Shown: positions 9,804 through 19,381, counted from the first letter of the stretch. The stretch: DNA of 64,000 nt from Thermohalobaculum sp039027855 (GCA_039027855.1 JBCCJI010000012.1:50702-114701); one strand, 5' to 3'. Program-made: numbers and translations. The notes: a model not told the origin generated them from the sequence alone.

Positions 9804-11189
9804 ATGCGCGCTTATCTCCGCCGTTCCGGCCGCCTGCCGCTTAGCGCGGCCCTGATCGCCCTGACAATCGGCTGGGCCGGCCCTCTCGCTGCCGAGGAGA
9901 CGAGGGCGCTGCCCGCCCATGTGATCGAGCGTTTCGGCGAGCCGCCGGCAAGCCCTTTCGGCCCGCTTGATACAGCGCTGAGCGCGGCGCTGCATACCGC
10001 CTTCGTCGAGACCATGGCGCAGGCAGCCTGGGGTCCACCGCAAAACGAGGCGCTGGAGGTTATCGCTGCCTCAGGCGATCCGCGGGTGGTCTGGGCCATC
10101 GCCGACATGATGCGCTTTACCTGGCAGCAGCATTTTGACAACGCGCTCGCCGAGACCGCGGCCGACTTGCTTGGGATCGAGCTCACCCGGCAGCAGGGCT
10201 GGGGCGCGATCACCGATCACCTGATCGCCTGGGATATCCCCGCCTATCCCGGCTACCTCGAGACCAAGCGCGGCATCTTCACGAACTTCGTGCCCGGTTG
10301 GGACCGCCTGTTCGTCGAGGGCGAGATCGACTGGCGGCTCGTGTCCTGGGGCGGCGTGCTGATCGATGACCGCGCCTATGACACCACCGACAAGATCTGC
10401 AACTGCATTCCCGCCGCCGACAATCCCAAGGTGTCGAGCGCGGAAGACGCCACCTGGCTGAAGGACGAGGACATCGTCTTCGGCGTCGAGGTGGGCGGCG
10501 AGTACCGTGCCTATCCGCGCCGCATCATGGAGGTGCGCGAGATGGTGAACGACACGCTCGGCGGGCGCGATCTCGGCATTCCCTACTGCACGCTCTGCGG
10601 CGCGGCGCAGGCCTATTTCACCGACCGTCTGCCCGAGGGTGTGGAGCGCCCGGTGCTCCGCACATCGGGCCTGCTGATCCGCTCGAACAAGGTGATGTAC
10701 GACATCAACAGTCACTCGGTGTTCGACACCTTTCTGGGCAAGGCGGTGACAGGACCGCTGGCCGAGCGTGGGATCACGCTGAAGCAGGCGAGCGTGGTCA
10801 CCACCGACTGGGGCACCTGGAAGCGTGCGCATCCCGAGACGACAGTGCTGGTCGAGGCGCTGGCACTTGGGCGCGATTTCGATTTCCGCAATGGGCGCGA
10901 CGCGGATGGCCCGATCTTTCCCGTCGGCGATGTCGATCCTCGCCTGCCGGTGCATGAGGACGTGATCGGCGTGCTGACCGCATCGGGAGAGCCGGTCGCC
11001 TTCCAGCGCAGCACTGCCTTTGCCGCCCTGAAAGCCGGGGCCGAGGTCGGCTATCAGAACGTCCGGCTGGAACTCGATGCCGGGGGCATCAGGGCGGTCG
11101 ACCGCGACGGCGGCGATCTCGGCAGCCACCAGGCTTTCTGGTTCGCCTGGTCGCAATTCCATCCGGGCACCACACTGATCACCCGCTGA
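9804..11189 (+). CDS. DUF3179 domain-containing exported protein
   Basis: A 461-residue protein of unknown function. The start is set at ATG 9804 because a GAGGAC Shine-Dalgarno-like run precedes it and a signal peptide follows directly (LPLSAALIALTIGWAGPLAA); the longer open frame from 9687 would bury that signal. The DUF3179 hallmarks are present: a basic AYPRRIMEVREMVND segment, the two-cysteine motif IPYCTLCGAAQAYF near residue 260, and SGLLIRSNKVMYD. Members of this family are exported proteins whose activity is unknown to me. The N-terminal 150 residues look helical and are outside the core domain. It stands alone, divergent from the cellulase. Confidence 0.85.
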   Translation: MRAYLRRSGRLPLSAALIALTIGWAGPLAAEETRALPAHVIERFGEPPASPFGPLDTALSAALHTAFVETMAQAAWGPPQNEALEVIAASGDPRVVWAIADMMRFTWQQHFDNALAETAADLLGIELTRQQGWGAITDHLIAWDIPAYPGYLETKRGIFTNFVPGWDRLFVEGEIDWRLVSWGGVLIDDRAYDTTDKICNCIPAADNPKVSSAEDATWLKDEDIVFGVEVGGEYRAYPRRIMEVREMVNDTLGGRDLGIPYCTLCGAAQAYFTDRLPEGVERPVLRTSGLLIRSNKVMYDINSHSVFDTFLGKAVTGPLAERGITLKQASVVTTDWGTWKRAHPETTVLVEALALGRDFDFRNGRDADGPIFPVGDVDPRLPVHEDVIGVLTASGEPVAFQRSTAFAALKAGAEVGYQNVRLELDAGGIRAVDRDGGDLGSHQAFWFAWSQFHPGTTLITR

Positions 11190-11267
11190 CCACCGGCGCC
11201 GTGAGGGTGAGCGAGCGTATTGACCATGCGCTTCGGGGCACGCTCGGCACTCGCCTGACCCACGCTC

Positions 11268-11642
11268 TCACGAGCTTGGACAGCGCGTCAGCGGACCGTT
11301 GGACACGATGAGATCCCAGCGGATCGTGAGTTCATCGCCGGCGAGGTTCAGGCGCAGGTAGTAGTCCCTCACACCGTCCTCGCCGCACTGGGCGAAGGCG
11401 CCGGTGAAGATCTCGTCTTCACGCTCTTGGATGGGGAACCAGTTGAGGCGGCACCAGATCTTGCCCCGCTTCAGCCATTGCGCGCCGATCTGGAAGGGCT
11501 CGGCCTTGATCGTCAAGCCTGGGCCGAGTGGCTCACGGGCGCATTGCTGCGCCGTGCCCCAGGTCCCGTAGAGCGCCGATCGCTCATCGGCGGCGGCGGG
11601 TGTGGCGAGAGCGAAGAGGGCGATGATCATGGCGCGGCGCAT
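11268..11642 (-). CDS. Small exported protein of unknown function
   Basis: A 124-residue protein with a clear Sec-type signal peptide (MIIALFALATPAAADE), giving a mature periplasmic protein of about 105 residues. The mature part has four cysteines (QQCARE, WCRLNW, QCGEDG, TRCPSS), consistent with two disulfides, and reads like a small beta-sheet, lipocalin-like fold (YGTWGTAQQC, ELTIRWDLI). I do not recognise the family. ATG 11642 and ATG 11630 are both possible starts. It is codirectional with the large protein upstream, 162 bases away and separated by a hairpin. Confidence 0.65.
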   Translation of the reverse strand: MRRAMIIALFALATPAAADERSALYGTWGTAQQCAREPLGPGLTIKAEPFQIGAQWLKRGKIWCRLNWFPIQEREDEIFTGAFAQCGEDGVRDYYLRLNLAGDELTIRWDLIVSNGPLTRCPSS

Positions 11643-11768
11643 GCCACATAGATCGCGCCCGTCGAGCCGGAAAACCAGTCACGTCTGGTTGACCTGATAT
11701 CAAGGCTGCCCTTCCGACGTTGGCCATGGCGGGGGCCATGGCGGGAGCTATGCCACCGGCCATATCGG

Positions 11769-11798
11769 GGGCGCGGTCCGCGAATGCCGACCGCGCCC
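11769..11798 (-). terminator. Hairpin after the 1687-residue gene
   Basis: A perfect 10-bp stem (GGGCGCGGTC / GACCGCGCCC) with a 10-base loop begins seven bases beyond the stop codon of the large leftward gene. No T-run follows, so it may act as a Rho-assisted terminator or a message-stabilising 3' structure. Confidence 0.45.
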
Positions 11799-11804
11799 AG
11801 CCCC

Positions 11805-14800
11805 TCAGAAATCGATGTCGATATCCGCGGTCTCCTCGCTGCCGAGCGCAAGCTCTTGCGCCGCGGCGAGCTGGCCGAAATCGAACAACGTCATCGAAAA
11901 GCCGGACTGGCCCCAGGTCTCGGGATGCTCGGGCATGTAGACGAGGATGCTGCCGCATTGCGCGGTCCCCGCGATTAGCTCGGGCGCCACGGCGGGCAGT
12001 CCCATGGCCCAGCTCATGCCGTCACGGCGCATCATCAACGCCTGCGCCTCCAGCCCCTCGCCCGGGGCGAGCTGTTTCATGGTGCTGATGTCATTGCCGC
12101 CGCCAAAGTCCTGGCCGCAGCGCTCTGGCAGCGTTTCCCGCCCCCAAACGCGAAGACCCATCATCGGGTCCTCGAAATCGGCGTCACCATACTTCCGCGT
12201 CAGCCCGCCCGAGATCTGGTCGTAGGGCAGCCGTCCCTCCGCCAGCACGATCCGGCGCATCAGCGCGATCACAGCGCCGTCCGGGCGATAGCTGGCCAGC
12301 GTGATGGTCTCTGCCCCGTCGCGGGTGACATAGAGCCGGCGATAGCCGAGGGCATTGATCTCCGATGGCGGGGTGGCGGTCTCGAAGGCCGCTATGATCC
12401 CGCCGCGTTCGCGGATCAGGCGATCGGCCTCGGCCATGGTCTGCCCGGTCCGCAGACCGAGCACATCGCGTTCGGAAAGCTCGATCTCAAGACCGGCGAG
12501 CTCGGGCCACGCTGCGGGTTGCTGCGATCCGGGTGTCGGCGCGCCTGAAATCCCGAGATCACCGAGCAGCGCCGCCATGGCATCGCCGGCAGCACCCGCG
12601 CCCGCAGCCAGCGCTTCGGCCTCGGCCTGCGCAGCCGCAAGGGCTTCGGTCTCGCGACGCTCACGCTCGGCCGCGCGCGCAGCCTCGGCCTCCAGCCGCC
12701 GCGCCTCCGCTTCCAGGGCACGCTGGTCGACAAAGGGCGTCTCCTCCAACGGCGCGCCAAGACGACCGTCAACGCCGATCATCCGGGTCGCGCGGGCCGT
12801 GGCCTCGATCACGAAGGTCTCGACGGTCTCCATGCGACCGGTCGAGCGGTCAGGTCTCTGGAAGGGATACAGCGTCATGCCATCCACCTCGAACTCGACC
12901 CGGACGCCCTCGCCGCGCGGCAGCCTGCTTTCCACCAACGCATCGGCGATCGTCAGCATCCCCCAATGCCGCTCGCAGCTGCGATTGAGGTTCTGCACCG
13001 CAGTGCGATCGACCATGGTCATCACCCGACGCGCTACCCGCTCGACCCCGTTGTCGCGGTTCTGCAACTGCTGGATCTGCTGGATCTCCGCGGCACCGAT
13101 CGCGACCGCCTGCGCGGCCGGTCCTTCGCCGGCGTAATTGGCATAATCCTGGAACAGGTCGCAGCGCTCGTAGCGTTGATCGCCCCGGCGCTCGACGGCG
13201 AACACCGAGCCGAGCGCATCGGCGCGGGCGGTCAGATAGCTGGCAAGGCGGGGAAGAAAGCTCTCGGCATGAAGCTGCCGGATCGACGGCCCGCCATCAA
13301 CCCGGGCAAAGGGCGCGACACCCTCGGTGAAGAAGGTCGCGCCCGGCAGGCCTGGCGCACGCTCCTCGTGCAGTTTCAGCGCCATCATCATCTCGAGGAG
13401 GCGCGCCTTATCGCCGGGCAGGCCACGCTGGCTGATCTCCAGCAGATCGACCATATGCGTGTCGAGCAGCGGTACCGCATCCGCCAAGCCGACAAAATCC
13501 GACGCGCTGAAGGTCTCGGAGAGAAGCGTCGTCTTGGCCGCGTTCTCCGCCGTGAAGTCGAGGCGCCCGACGATGATCGGGGCGCGTCGGTCGCCTTCGC
13601 GATAGGCGCGGTAGAACACGATCTCCTGCGGCTCCAGGATCGCTTCGACCCGCGCCGGGTCGCGATGCGGCAGCGCGGCCCCAACCAGCCTGACCTTCAT
13701 GCGCAGTTCAACATCGCGGCGCGGAAAGTCCTTTTCCTCCTCCACGATCCGCCGGGCGATCTCCTGTGGCACAGGCAAGCTCAGCCCGTCGCCAAGCCGG
13801 GTCAGGCGCGACGCGATCGGCAGGCCGCGCATCCCCTCGGCTTCGACCGAGATCGTTGAATCGAGCGCGAACTCACCGGCGGCCAGATCATAGGTACCAA
13901 GGCGCGTCCGCCCGGACAGCCAAAGGGTATCGCCGGTTCGCTCAGCCTCCGCCTGTTGGCGAAGCTCGCGGATCAGGCCGGGCTGATCGAACTCGTTCGC
14001 AGCGCGGATCGCCTGTTGGCGGAGCGCGAAAGCACGGAACACGCCGTCGGGATCATCGCTCGCCGCGGCGACGGCTGCCACCATGCCGAGGGGTTTGGCC
14101 ACGGGCTTGGCAAGGATCTCGGTGATATCGGCGCCCACTGTCTCGGCGACCGGAACCTCGGGCTCGGGCGGCGCTTCGGGCACGGGAAGCAGCAGCGCCG
14201 CCGGATCAAGCTCCATGATCAGCTCGGACAGGGCCGCATCGGCGAAGATGGCGACGCGTTTCAGCGCTGCCCTGACCGGCGCGACGGAGGGCGAGCGGCT
14301 CAGCAAGGCATCGGCCTGCCGGTCGTTCGGATTTGCAGCGGCAAAGGCGCGCTCGATGGCGCTGCCGTCGCGCTGCCAGTCCAGATCGCTCCACCAGGCG
14401 AGGTAGACCTGGTTGCCGGTGCCCGAGCGGGACTGGAAATCGCGGAGCGCCGCTGCGCGCGTGCGATCCATGAAAAGCCGTGTCGGCACGTTGGCAAAGC
14501 GGTCGGCCGAGGCGAAACCGAGCCCCTGCAACTCACGGTCGTAGGTCTGCGCGACGCGGACGCCGGATGCCCCTTCCCCGGTCGCGGCCTGCATGGCGCC
14601 ACCGAAATCCACCGGGAAGAAGCCACCCTCGAAATCGTATTCCCGGGTGGAGCCGACCGCGACAAAGCGCATGGGCAGCGGGCCGCGTGGGGCGCGGGCG
14701 ACGATGCGCGGCCAGTAGCGGTCGAAGAAGATGTCCTTCGCCTCGATCCGCTTGAACTCGTCGGGGAAAACGCTGGCCAGCACGCTGTCGCGCCGGTCCT

Positions 14801-16868
14801 TGCTGCGCGCATCGTCGAGCCACATCAACGACGGCCGAAACGCCGAGCGATAGAGCTGACGTCCGAGGAAGGCGGTCTGATCCGCGGGCGGCAGCAAACC
14901 GATCAGCGGACCGAAACGCGTATCCTCACGGAAATACGCCGGATCGCGCGCGACGCCGGCGAGCAGGTTGAACTGACCCCAGCGCTCACCGTTCTGACCG
15001 TTGGCGCTGTAGGCGACATGGCCATCGACGATCGGCATGCCAAGCTCGCCCGCCAGTTTCAGCGCGGTCGGTCGGTTGCCCTCAGGCAGCGTCTCGCGCG
15101 TGCTTGGCGGCGCCCAGGTATAGATCGCGTCTTCGGGCCGCAGCGTCGATGCGCTGCCGTCGTGCAGATGCAGCGTCACTCGGTCGAGCGTGTAGGTGAT
15201 CGGGGTCTCGTTCGGCTGCTGCCCGGGCCTGCTCTCGGCACTCGTCCCAAAGCCGGTCACGGTGACCCAGAAAACCCGCACAACGCCCTGCCGGTCGGAC
15301 TGCCAGGCCGCTTGTGCCCGGTCGAGCAGCGTTTTGGCAGCCTCGCGCGTCATCGGCGCATAGTTGTAGTCCGCCCCAAAACGGAAATTGGCCCGGTAGA
15401 ACCGGCCCGAAATCGAGGGCGTGCCGCTCATCCGGAACCCGCTGCCTTCCTCATAGGTCAGCTGAGAGGCGGGGATGCGCCCCCCATGGAGGGCCAGGCG
15501 GATCGGCGCTTCGGGCGTGATATCGGGCAGTCGCTGCACGCCGAGGATGAAGCGGTTGCGCGCGTCGCTGATGATCTCCTCGCGCTCCAGGACATTGCGG
15601 CGGTTGAACGCCGTGCGCGCCTCGCGACGCGACATGCCAGTCTCCGCCATGCGTTGGCGCAGATAGAGCTCCTCGACGACGCCCGCGCTGTCGAGCTGGG
15701 CCGGCTGGTACTTGAGGCCAAGATCGTCGAGCCGGCGCTCCAACCCCTCCGCCTCTCGATCCAAACTACCGACAAAGCCCCGGTTGCCGATCACATGGGT
15801 ATAGCCCGCGCCGTCGAGCGGCAGGGCAGCGGTCGCTTCTCCGCTGGCACCGCCCGCGGCCAGCGCTGTCGCACCGCCCGCGCCGGCATAGGGCGCACGC
15901 ACCGGGGCACCGGTCAAATCCTCGATGCGCGTCTCCATCGCCTCGGCGATGCAGGGGGCCGAGCCACCGCAGGCATTGCGCCGCTGCATCCAGTCGCGCT
16001 GGGCCGATGTGTCAGCGCCGAGCGTGCGGGCATCGGACCAGGCTTCCGACAGCTCGCGGTCGAGGTTAGCCAGACCAGCGTCGTTACAGATCGCCACTTC
16101 CGTGGCGGTCGAGGCGCGGGCGCAGTCAAAGCTCGGCCGCGGCGTCGCGGCGAGCGCGTTGCTCGCCGTCGTCGCCCCGTTGCCCGCAAAATCGCTGCTG
16201 GCGCGCGCCACGGGCTGCACGCCATGAACCCGTGCATAAAGCGCCGTTCGGTCAGCGGCACCCGGTGGTGCCCCCGTCGGCGCCGCCCCAAAGCCCTGCT
16301 CGCGCCGAAATGCGTCCATCGCGCGCTGCGAGCGTGGGCCCCAGACACCGTCGGGCGTGCCGACGTCATAGCCCTCCGCCTCGAGATAGGTCTGCAGTTC
16401 AAGCACTTCGGCAGTCTGCACTTCGGGCGTGAGCGCGCCGCCGGCTTCGGCCCGCGTCGCCTCGCTGGCAAGAGCGCTGCGCTCCAGCCGGGTAAGCTGT
16501 CCGGTCGGGCGGAAACCGCGGCTCGACTGGAAGGCGGACACCGCCGCGCGCGTACGCCGCCCCGGCAGCCCGTCCACCGGCCCGGCATCAAAGCCCAGCG
16601 CGTTGAGCTGACGTTGCAGTGCCATGGCCTGACGCCGCGCCTCGGCCTGATCTGAGCGCTGCTGCGTCTGCGCGCGTGGCGGTTGATAGCGCGGCTGGTT
16701 GCGCGTGCCCGGCGGCGGCGCTTGCCGTTCGATCACCGGGCCAGAGGGCTGGTTGTTCCCCCGGTTTAGCACGTCGTCGAAGAGCTTGTTGATGTCGAGC
16801 GCGATGCCGGGTGAGGGGGCTCCAGTCAATCCGGCGACCACCAGGGTAACCAACGCAAAACGCTTCAT
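11805..16868 (-). CDS. Very large periplasmic protein with two peptidoglycan-binding domains and an LprI-like domain
   Basis: A 1687-residue exported protein of unknown overall function. ATG 16868 is preferred: AGGAGCGGGAAG lies just upstream and a signal peptide follows (MKRFALVTLVVAGLTG). Visible modules are a Pro/Gln-rich stretch (40-75), a first PG_binding_1 domain (82-128, LNALGFDAGPVDGLPGRRT), a second one (155-200, LEAEGYDVGTPDGVWGPRSQ), and an LprI-like Cys-rich domain (247-320, FDCARASTATEVAICNDAGL). A long unassigned region (about 370-1370) follows, then an Ala/Glu/Arg coiled coil (1380-1425) and a C-terminal domain of about 240 residues. It is far longer than typical peptidoglycan-binding proteins. 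An envelope-anchored scaffold or a host/competitor-facing factor is conceivable, but there is no direct evidence. Confidence 0.8.
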   Translation of the reverse strand: MKRFALVTLVVAGLTGAPSPGIALDINKLFDDVLNRGNNQPSGPVIERQAPPPGTRNQPRYQPPRAQTQQRSDQAEARRQAMALQRQLNALGFDAGPVDGLPGRRTRAAVSAFQSSRGFRPTGQLTRLERSALASEATRAEAGGALTPEVQTAEVLELQTYLEAEGYDVGTPDGVWGPRSQRAMDAFRREQGFGAAPTGAPPGAADRTALYARVHGVQPVARASSDFAGNGATTASNALAATPRPSFDCARASTATEVAICNDAGLANLDRELSEAWSDARTLGADTSAQRDWMQRRNACGGSAPCIAEAMETRIEDLTGAPVRAPYAGAGGATALAAGGASGEATAALPLDGAGYTHVIGNRGFVGSLDREAEGLERRLDDLGLKYQPAQLDSAGVVEELYLRQRMAETGMSRREARTAFNRRNVLEREEIISDARNRFILGVQRLPDITPEAPIRLALHGGRIPASQLTYEEGSGFRMSGTPSISGRFYRANFRFGADYNYAPMTREAAKTLLDRAQAAWQSDRQGVVRVFWVTVTGFGTSAESRPGQQPNETPITYTLDRVTLHLHDGSASTLRPEDAIYTWAPPSTRETLPEGNRPTALKLAGELGMPIVDGHVAYSANGQNGERWGQFNLLAGVARDPAYFREDTRFGPLIGLLPPADQTAFLGRQLYRSAFRPSLMWLDDARSKDRRDSVLASVFPDEFKRIEAKDIFFDRYWPRIVARAPRGPLPMRFVAVGSTREYDFEGGFFPVDFGGAMQAATGEGASGVRVAQTYDRELQGLGFASADRFANVPTRLFMDRTRAAALRDFQSRSGTGNQVYLAWWSDLDWQRDGSAIERAFAAANPNDRQADALLSRSPSVAPVRAALKRVAIFADAALSELIMELDPAALLLPVPEAPPEPEVPVAETVGADITEILAKPVAKPLGMVAAVAAASDDPDGVFRAFALRQQAIRAANEFDQPGLIRELRQQAEAERTGDTLWLSGRTRLGTYDLAAGEFALDSTISVEAEGMRGLPIASRLTRLGDGLSLPVPQEIARRIVEEEKDFPRRDVELRMKVRLVGAALPHRDPARVEAILEPQEIVFYRAYREGDRRAPIIVGRLDFTAENAAKTTLLSETFSASDFVGLADAVPLLDTHMVDLLEISQRGLPGDKARLLEMMMALKLHEERAPGLPGATFFTEGVAPFARVDGGPSIRQLHAESFLPRLASYLTARADALGSVFAVERRGDQRYERCDLFQDYANYAGEGPAAQAVAIGAAEIQQIQQLQNRDNGVERVARRVMTMVDRTAVQNLNRSCERHWGMLTIADALVESRLPRGEGVRVEFEVDGMTLYPFQRPDRSTGRMETVETFVIEATARATRMIGVDGRLGAPLEETPFVDQRALEAEARRLEAEAARAAERERRETEALAAAQAEAEALAAGAGAAGDAMAALLGDLGISGAPTPGSQQPAAWPELAGLEIELSERDVLGLRTGQTMAEADRLIRERGGIIAAFETATPPSEINALGYRRLYVTRDGAETITLASYRPDGAVIALMRRIVLAEGRLPYDQISGGLTRKYGDADFEDPMMGLRVWGRETLPERCGQDFGGGNDISTMKQLAPGEGLEAQALMMRRDGMSWAMGLPAVAPELIAGTAQCGSILVYMPEHPETWGQSGFSMTLFDFGQLAAAQELALGSEETADIDIDF

Positions 16869-17616
16869 CTTCCCGCTCCTGCCGGCCAACGCGTTGCAGA
16901 GGTCGGAAATCGCCTCCACATGAACAACCAAGGCCGAGCTTGCCGTCGGCTGCAGAGGGGGTCAACCAGCAGGCGCTGAACGCCGTCGCAACGGCGGATC
17001 CGCGCCCGGCGACCGGCGCGTCTTGGGCCAATTCGACACGCTTTGCCGCAAGAACTCGGCCACCTCAGCAGGGTGCGCGGAGCGAAGATTGGGTCATGGC
17101 GTCAGCGCAAAACTGCCGGCGGGTATCACCTGATGGTGTCTCTCGTCGGTTTTGGCGACTCACCGAGGGTCTCGCAGCCCGCCACCGCGCTGCGCCGGAT
17201 CACCGCATCATGATCAACGACACCCCGCCGCAAGTGCCCATGGGCGGATGGTTGCATCAGCAGAATTGATGCCCTCAGGCTCTCAGCGCCTGCCCAGAGG
17301 GGCCCCTAAAGGCGAGCAAGGCGCCGTTCTCATGCGAACGAGAGTGCGGATGTGATCGCTTGGGTCGACCTTGTCCGATGCGCCTGTCGCCGCTGCCGCG
17401 ACCATTCTGAAGTCATGCCAGACGGGGGGTGTCATCGCGACGCCGCTTTGACCCCTTGGGCTCAGTCTCAGCAACAGATGGTGCCTTATTGACCAACCAC
17501 GTGCAGGCTTCGACATGCGACGGGCGGACAAGAGTGCACCTTTGCCGCGTGACTCATCATATGCTCGGCGCGAGCGATCTACGCTGGTGGTCGCCGGGCA
17601 GAAAGGGTTCTTAGGC
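16869..17616. other. Long stretch without a credible gene
   Basis: About 750 bases with no open frame showing this genome's codon pattern plus a ribosome-binding site. A 114-codon leftward frame (17283-17627) exists but its composition looks non-coding. The stretch could be decayed coding DNA or hold an RNA gene. I recognise no transposase remnant, tRNA or riboswitch. The left end carries the promoter of the large leftward gene. Confidence 0.45.
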
Positions 17617-18453
17617 GTGGCAGGCAACCCTACGCCCCACGATGCCGATCAGGTGCCTGCCTCCGGCATCGCCGGTCGGGCTTTGGGGGATATCGAACCC
17701 CGTCGGCCGAACGAGATCAAAAAGCTGTTTCTGCGCGCGCTCTGTTTGCGTCGGGGCTACCGGGCGAAAGTGGTGATCAGCAATGAGCATCTCTGCCTGT
17801 TCCCGCGGCTCGGCATCCTGCTGAACCGGGTCAAGAAATCGGGCAACACGACGGCTGCCGCTTTTCTGAACGACCTGTCCCACGGCAATGCGGCCTCGGC
17901 CGGAGAAGGCTTCAAGGCCGATCTGCTGACCCCGCCGAAGATGCCCTATTCGACGCTCCTTGAGCTTGATCGCTTCTACTCGGTCGCGGTCGTCCGCAAC
18001 CCGTTTGCCCGGGCGCTCTCGACATTTCGAAACAAGCTGGAGGGCGGCCTTGGCCGGCGCTACGGGGCGATGCCCGGTCACGGCGTGGCAGGGCCTGAGG
18101 GCTTTCGTGCCTTTCTGCGCTTTCTCGAGGAAGGCGGGATCGACGCGAACCGGCATTTCTGGCGGCAGGTCGATCTCCTCTTCCAGCCGGTCGGGCGGTT
18201 TTCTCGTATCGCCCGGCTGGAAACGCTGTCCGAGGATTTCGCGGCGATGCTGGATGAGCGAGGCTTGGACCCCGGCCCCGCCGCGACGCTGACCGCGCCC
18301 CATGCCGTTGAGCAAGGTGCCGGTAAGCTCACCGGCGCGGCCAGCAAGCTGCAGGTGTATTACGACGACGAGTGCACCGCGATTGTCGCGCGCCTCTACA
18401 GGGCTGATTTTGAGGCGTTTCACTACGATACGGAGGTGCTCAGATCTCGGTGA
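17617..18453 (+). CDS. Sulfotransferase family 2-like protein
   Basis: A 278-residue protein resembling carbohydrate (chondroitin/heparan-type) sulfotransferases, which transfer sulfate from PAPS to a sugar. The 5'-phosphosulfate loop reads NRVKKSGNTTAAAFLN and the 3'-phosphate motif reads VAVVRNPFARALSTFRNKL; spacing and sequence fit the family. GTG 17617 is chosen as the start because AGAAAGGG precedes it by nine bases; an in-frame ATG at 17515 has no ribosome-binding site and would add residues of non-coding character. No glycosyltransferase or PAPS-synthesis genes are adjacent, so the acceptor (surface polysaccharide or a glycan in the medium) is unknown. It converges on the SDR gene. Confidence 0.72.
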   Translation: MAGNPTPHDADQVPASGIAGRALGDIEPRRPNEIKKLFLRALCLRRGYRAKVVISNEHLCLFPRLGILLNRVKKSGNTTAAAFLNDLSHGNAASAGEGFKADLLTPPKMPYSTLLELDRFYSVAVVRNPFARALSTFRNKLEGGLGRRYGAMPGHGVAGPEGFRAFLRFLEEGGIDANRHFWRQVDLLFQPVGRFSRIARLETLSEDFAAMLDERGLDPGPAATLTAPHAVEQGAGKLTGAASKLQVYYDDECTAIVARLYRADFEAFHYDTEVLRSR

Positions 18454-18487
18454 TCTCATGGGTGGGCAGCCTGCGCCGGGCTTATGT

Positions 18488-19234
18488 TCAGGGGGCGAAG
18501 GGCTCGCCCCGCCAGTCGAAAAGACCACCGCTTTGCGCCGGGGTGAGGCGGGACAGGACGCCGAGCAAGTGCCGGGCGGAGACCTCTGGCGTGAAAAGAT
18601 CCTCGTCCTTCACGAAACCCTGGAAGGGCTTTGACAGGCCAGTATCGACCGTGCCGGGCTGCAGCCCAGCCACCATCAGTTCGCGCCGCCGCCGGGCCTC
18701 TTCAATGGCGAGGCATTTCAGCACCTGGTTCAAGGCAGCCTTGGAAGCCCGGTAGCTGTACCAGCCACCCGCCTTGTTGTCCGACACCGAGCCGACACGC
18801 GCCGATAGTGCCGCGAAGACCGAGGGCCCATTGCGCGGCACGAGAGGCAGGAAGTGCTTGGCGATAAGCGCTGGGCCGGTCGTGTTCACCAGGAACGACC
18901 GCGCGAAGCCCTCGGGCGATAGGTCGCGCCATGTCTTCTCAGGCTGATGACCGCTCGAAGGGTCATGCAGCAGACCCGTGGCGACGATGATCAGCCTGAG
19001 CCCCGGCTCGGCCCCGATCGCGCCCGCCGCCGCGGCGATGCTCGCCTCGTCCTCCAGGTCTAGGCGAGCGGGCACGATATCGCCGCCCTCGCTGCCAAGA
19101 CCCGAGCGACTTAAGGCATGAACCCGGCCGATACCGGGCGCGCCGGCCAGCGCCTCGACAAAGGCCGCGCCAAGCCCGCCGGAGGCACCGATTACGGCCG
19201 CATCGGCGCCGCCGAGATGTAAGAAATCTACCAT
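18488..19234 (-). CDS. Short-chain dehydrogenase/reductase (C-factor-like)
   Basis: A 248-residue NAD(P)-dependent oxidoreductase of the SDR superfamily. The nucleotide-binding motif GASGGLG is at residues 16-22, the catalytic YRASK at 161-165, and the probable catalytic Ser near 144 (AALSARVGS). VNTTGP at 117-121 matches the NxxG-type structural motif. The overall pattern is that of classical SDRs annotated as C-factor or YciK-like proteins; the substrate cannot be predicted. It is transcribed away from the YdiJ-like operon and shares its 147-base upstream region, including the palindromic operator-like site, so the two may be co-regulated. Confidence 0.85.
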   Translation of the reverse strand: MVDFLHLGGADAAVIGASGGLGAAFVEALAGAPGIGRVHALSRSGLGSEGGDIVPARLDLEDEASIAAAAGAIGAEPGLRLIIVATGLLHDPSSGHQPEKTWRDLSPEGFARSFLVNTTGPALIAKHFLPLVPRNGPSVFAALSARVGSVSDNKAGGWYSYRASKAALNQVLKCLAIEEARRRRELMVAGLQPGTVDTGLSKPFQGFVKDEDLFTPEVSARHLLGVLSRLTPAQSGGLFDWRGEPFAP

Positions 19235-19343
19235 GGACCGCTAGGTGCGGCGGCTCGCCTGTAGGTCAATCGCGCGGGACGTTCTGTCAGACGCTGTCAG
19301 ATGGGGCCATCCAAGGCCTCGACAGCGGCGGCCATTCGCTCAT

Positions 19344-19355
19344 ATTGTATACAAA
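19344..19355. promoter_or_regulatory. Operator-like palindrome TTGTATACAA
   Basis: A perfect 10-bp palindrome TTGTATACAA at 19345-19354, with weaker symmetry extending to 19342-19357, lies 28 bases upstream of the oxidase start in a divergent promoter region. Operators of FCD-type GntR regulators commonly have the form TNGTNNNACNA or ATTGTATACAAT. A GntR/FCD gene sits in the same operon, so autoregulation through this site is a reasonable inference. Confidence 0.6.
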
Positions 19356-19381
19356 ATACAGACGAGGGAACGCGCAGCCAC

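Noticed and set aside
13956..16655. 899-codon open frame on the plus strand
   Set aside because: It is the antisense shadow of the 1687-residue gene, whose domains, signal peptide and ribosome-binding site are clear; such shadows are common in high-G+C DNA.
16869..17616. Transposase remnant in the gene-poor stretch
   Set aside because: No transposase motif or terminal inverted repeats could be recognised.
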